From: Pseudomonas panipatensis
GTDB lineage: Bacteria; Pseudomonadota; Gammaproteobacteria; Pseudomonadales; Pseudomonadaceae
Direction: 5' to 3'
DNA length: 64,000 nucleotides
Assembly: GCF_900099785.1 (NCBI RefSeq)
Contig: NZ_FNDS01000016.1
Location: 21,661-85,660, forward strand
The notes under the pieces were generated by a model. The model was not told where the DNA came from and made no database searches. It was given only the letters and a program-made list of their open reading frames with translations. Of this stretch, positions 62,098 to 64,000 are shown piece after piece. Both the position numbers and the translations under genes were made by a program. Numbering within the stretch: the stretch's first letter is position 1; each line of letters opens with the position of its first letter.

Positions 62098-63269
62098 CGA
62101 ACCTCCTGGGCTTGGTGGCCCAACTGTAGTGTTGGCTTGAACCTGTTTTGGTTGTCTTTATCTCGATCGAAAATCAGGTAAGCGTGTTGGTGTTGCGTGG
62201 TAAGCAAGGCCCCGAACTCAATTGCCAAAGCAGCGGGAATCGCCGCAAAAACATGGATTGTGTCTGCAGTCATGGCCTCAAGCCGGCTCAAATGCGTTTG
62301 TAGAGCGTCGCGAAACGCGTGTATCACGCGACGGTTCTGAACCATCGCATAGCTGGGCACTGGGATGCTCAGCTCAGCGATACGCGCGCCAGGTAGTGCC
62401 TCTTCTACATCGCGAGCTGGGACTTGCGCGGAGATAGACAACACCAGAGCCAGCGGGCCTTCTCCATCCGCGGGCGGGGCGAACACAAACTCGGGAGGTT
62501 CGGCTGACTGGTCAGGCCAACGTAGTTGGTGCTCGCGGTTGAATGAGAAAAGCAGGCGCTTGGACCGATCACCTAAGGACTGCCCTAGCATGATCAGCGC
62601 CGGGATGTCTGCCACGCCCACTACGGCCAGCGCAGGAGCATCACCATAGGCTCCTCCGCGACGCTTTAGCTGCTGCTCTAATTCGTGCTGAATGTTGTCC
62701 TGAATACTCTGCCAATAGTGTGCATCCCTGCCACGATGGCTCGGGGCCGGAAAAGTGATCTTGATGGGATGATCGAATGCAGTCAGTCCCTCTGAGGACA
62801 TTGCCACCAGCAGATCACGAACGGGGACGTCGTTGTTCGTCGCGAAATGCTGGCTTTGGACAATTACTGGAATTGCTCTTCCACCGTCAGGAGTGGTTGC
62901 TGCCAGCCGGACTCGCTCCAGGTACGCTTGGTGCAGGCCGCTAAGATCGCTTTCCGGATATCCATCAGCATCCCGATCGATTTTGTCATGGCAGCCAGGG
63001 CAGAGAAGCATGAGATTGGCTGGGTCGTTGGTAAGCGACGCGGCCTTGGCTTCGTCATGGTCAGATCGACCCCGTGGGCCCTTTGGGCTAGCTGGCAGGA
63101 TGTGAGCTACCTCGCCCCATTTCATGGGCTTACCTACACGGTAGTCGTACATGAGGTCGGTGCCGCACAGCTCACAACGGCCTGCAGCCTGAGTCCACAC
63201 GACACGCTTTGTCACGTCGTCGGTGTCGTAGCGACCGGTGGCAATATTGGCTTTTTCTTGTTTTCCCAC
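62094..63269 (-). CDS. cap5: Cap5 HNH-SAVED effector nuclease (CBASS)
   Basis: This 391-residue effector has an N-terminal HNH nuclease (CELCGTDL near residue 35, WGEVAHILPASPKGPRG near residue 55, LMLLCPGCHDKIDRD near residue 87) and a C-terminal SAVED domain (residues 180-391) which senses the cyclic signal, including RLLFSFNREHQLRWPD and HVFAAIPAALAIEFGALL. On ligand binding Cap5 forms dimers or tetramers and degrades DNA. GTG 63269 is preferred since AAGGAGG lies 4 bases ahead; an ATG at 63287 would add six residues. It is the first gene of the operon. Confidence 0.9.
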   Translation of the reverse strand: MGKQEKANIATGRYDTDDVTKRVVWTQAAGRCELCGTDLMYDYRVGKPMKWGEVAHILPASPKGPRGRSDHDEAKAASLTNDPANLMLLCPGCHDKIDRDADGYPESDLSGLHQAYLERVRLAATTPDGGRAIPVIVQSQHFATNNDVPVRDLLVAMSSEGLTAFDHPIKITFPAPSHRGRDAHYWQSIQDNIQHELEQQLKRRGGAYGDAPALAVVGVADIPALIMLGQSLGDRSKRLLFSFNREHQLRWPDQSAEPPEFVFAPPADGEGPLALVLSISAQVPARDVEEALPGARIAELSIPVPSYAMVQNRRVIHAFRDALQTHLSRLEAMTADTIHVFAAIPAALAIEFGALLTTQHQHAYLIFDRDKDNQNRFKPTLQLGHQAQEVR

Positions 63270-63678
63270 GAGGCCTCCTTGAAACATCAGGAACACTGAT
63301 CCGTAATGGCTCATTGAGATCAGATAGGGTTGCTAAGTCGGTTTTCAAGGCCGTGGAAGCGAAGCGGCTAAAATAAAATTTCGGCGTCCCCAGCCGTTGG
63401 TTGCGAGCTGCTACCGCACGCGCATGAGTCGCCCTCTTCAGGAATTCGCTCGGATCAGCAACCAGCTTCTGGACAGGTGCCGTGATGACCGAGGAAGGGG
63501 CGATGGCCTCGAAAGTAAATAGCCCTTTCTTCCGTAGATACCTTCAAGCCTCACCGTCGGTCTTTTAAAACGCTGTGGGATAGTCCGCTTTTGGCTGATC
63601 TCTGCCTGTCGCGACCGGCAGAAACCGGCCACAAGGAACCTCGGAAGGGCAAAGGGCCGGGCAGGCGGCGGAGATGGC
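63270..63678. other. gap between cap5 and the globin gene
   Basis: About 400 bases. The cap5 promoter must lie here; I cannot fix its -35 and -10 boxes. Short frames (63438-63632 minus, 63591-63884 plus) are shadows or random. No tRNA-like fold or integrase site is seen that would mark the island edge. Confidence 0.45.
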
Positions 63679-64000
63679 TCAGCCGTGCCGCGCTCGGCTC
63701 GCCTGTACTACCCGGTGTGCCGGCACGCGCAGTTGCGTCAGCAGGTATTCGGCGAATTCCAGCGAGAAGGGTTGCAGGGCAATGGCGCGCTCCATGCAGC
63801 TTAACCAGGCGGCGCTGCGTGCTTCGTCGATCGGCCATTGGGCGTGGAAAGACGGGATGGAGATGGAACCGTATTTTTCACTGAACAGCTTTGGGCCGCC
63901 CAGCCAGCCGCTGAGGAAACAGGCCAGTTTGTCGCGAGACTGTTCCAGGTTTTCTGGGTGCATGCGGCGCAGGTCGGCCGCATCCGGCAGTTCGTCCATG
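63679..64000 (-). CDS. truncated haemoglobin (group 2 type), partial
   Basis: The last 106 or more codons read as a truncated haemoglobin: the Met at 63999 is not the true start, because helices A and B are missing. Visible are DELPDAADLRRMHPENLEQSRDKLACFLSGWLGGPKLFSEKYG, IPSFHAQWPIDEARSAAWLSCMERAI, and the closing QLRVPAHRVVQAS. Group 2 globins bind oxygen, NO or sulfide and support redox protection. The N-terminus lies outside the window. It marks the return of core-type GC-rich sequence beyond the island. Confidence 0.85.
   Translation of the reverse strand, partial: MDELPDAADLRRMHPENLEQSRDKLACFLSGWLGGPKLFSEKYGSISIPSFHAQWPIDEARSAAWLSCMERAIALQPFSLEFAEYLLTQLRVPAHRVVQASRARHG

Noticed and set aside
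63270..63678. tRNA or att site at the right end of the CBASS island
   Set aside because: No cloverleaf or repeated att sequence could be found by eye.
1..64000. CRISPR array
   Set aside because: The only tandem arrays have 7-bp units without spacers.

Overview
The window looks like a Pseudomonas chromosome. Coding sequence is mostly GC-rich, and several proteins are typical of the genus: an aliphatic amidase AmiE with its AmiB partner, the cyanide-insensitive oxidase CioAB with tiny CydP and CydX subunits, an OprD-type porin, an Lgt, and many OmpR-type two-component systems. Scattered AT-richer stretches, broken genes, IS1182-type transposase fragments and duplicated modules show that much of it is accessory DNA. 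No tRNA, rRNA or CRISPR array was seen.

Layout: (1) 0.1-3.9 kb: amide catabolism, formamidase fmdA-fmdB then amiE-amiB, without amiC/R/S. (2) 3.9-5.8 kb: a decay zone with remnants of a LysE exporter, a KfrA-like coiled coil, a NERD nuclease and an acyl-CoA dehydrogenase. (3) 5.8-10.8 kb: a sigma-54 activator divergent from cydP-cioA-cioB-nifX-like-cydX, with a good -24/-12 promoter and an upstream palindrome. (4) 10.8-14.3 kb: a low-GC stretch, PPK2 and a CHAD protein (polyphosphate pair), and a ClC channel remnant. (5) 14.5-20 kb: small periplasmic proteins (one PtrA-like), two response regulators, a kinase, a half-size TSUP permease, and a rhodanese behind a perfect ANR/FNR box. (6) 20-24.8 kb: CMD-family and DinB proteins, a LysR regulator, a diguanylate cyclase and an IS1182 fragment. 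(7) 24.8-44.8 kb: an RND tripartite pump and two related modules. Module X (30.6-35.6 kb) has two lipoproteins, a kinase and a regulator, and only the first codons of a porin. Module Y (39.5-44.8 kb) has a lipoprotein, a degenerate-receiver regulator, a kinase, a regulator and an intact OprD-type porin. Between them lie a second, decayed copy of the PtrA-like/regulator/TSUP set and an extra lgt. (8) 45.6-56.7 kb: a large arsenic island, aioBA, then arsC-arsR-arsC-acr3-arsH-phosphatase-gapdh-arsJ, a frameshifted lipoprotein, and an ArsP-like permease with a thioredoxin-like protein. (9) 57-63.3 kb: a defence island with a type II CBASS operon (Cap5 HNH-SAVED effector, CD-NTase, Cap2, Cap3), a convergent 3'-5' exonuclease and an unknown zinc-motif protein. 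(10) The window ends inside a truncated haemoglobin.

Functionally the region combines amide use, a cyanide/low-oxygen-tolerant respiratory branch, metal and envelope sensing, arsenite oxidation with arsenate reduction and export, and phage defence. The most interesting points are the sigma-54-controlled bd-oxidase operon, the duplicated sensor/lipoprotein/porin modules that share a 31-nt promoter block, the PtrA-like genes with compensating changes in their leader dyad, and the CBASS operon with two uncharacterised neighbours. All assignments come from reading motifs by eye; no database search was run.
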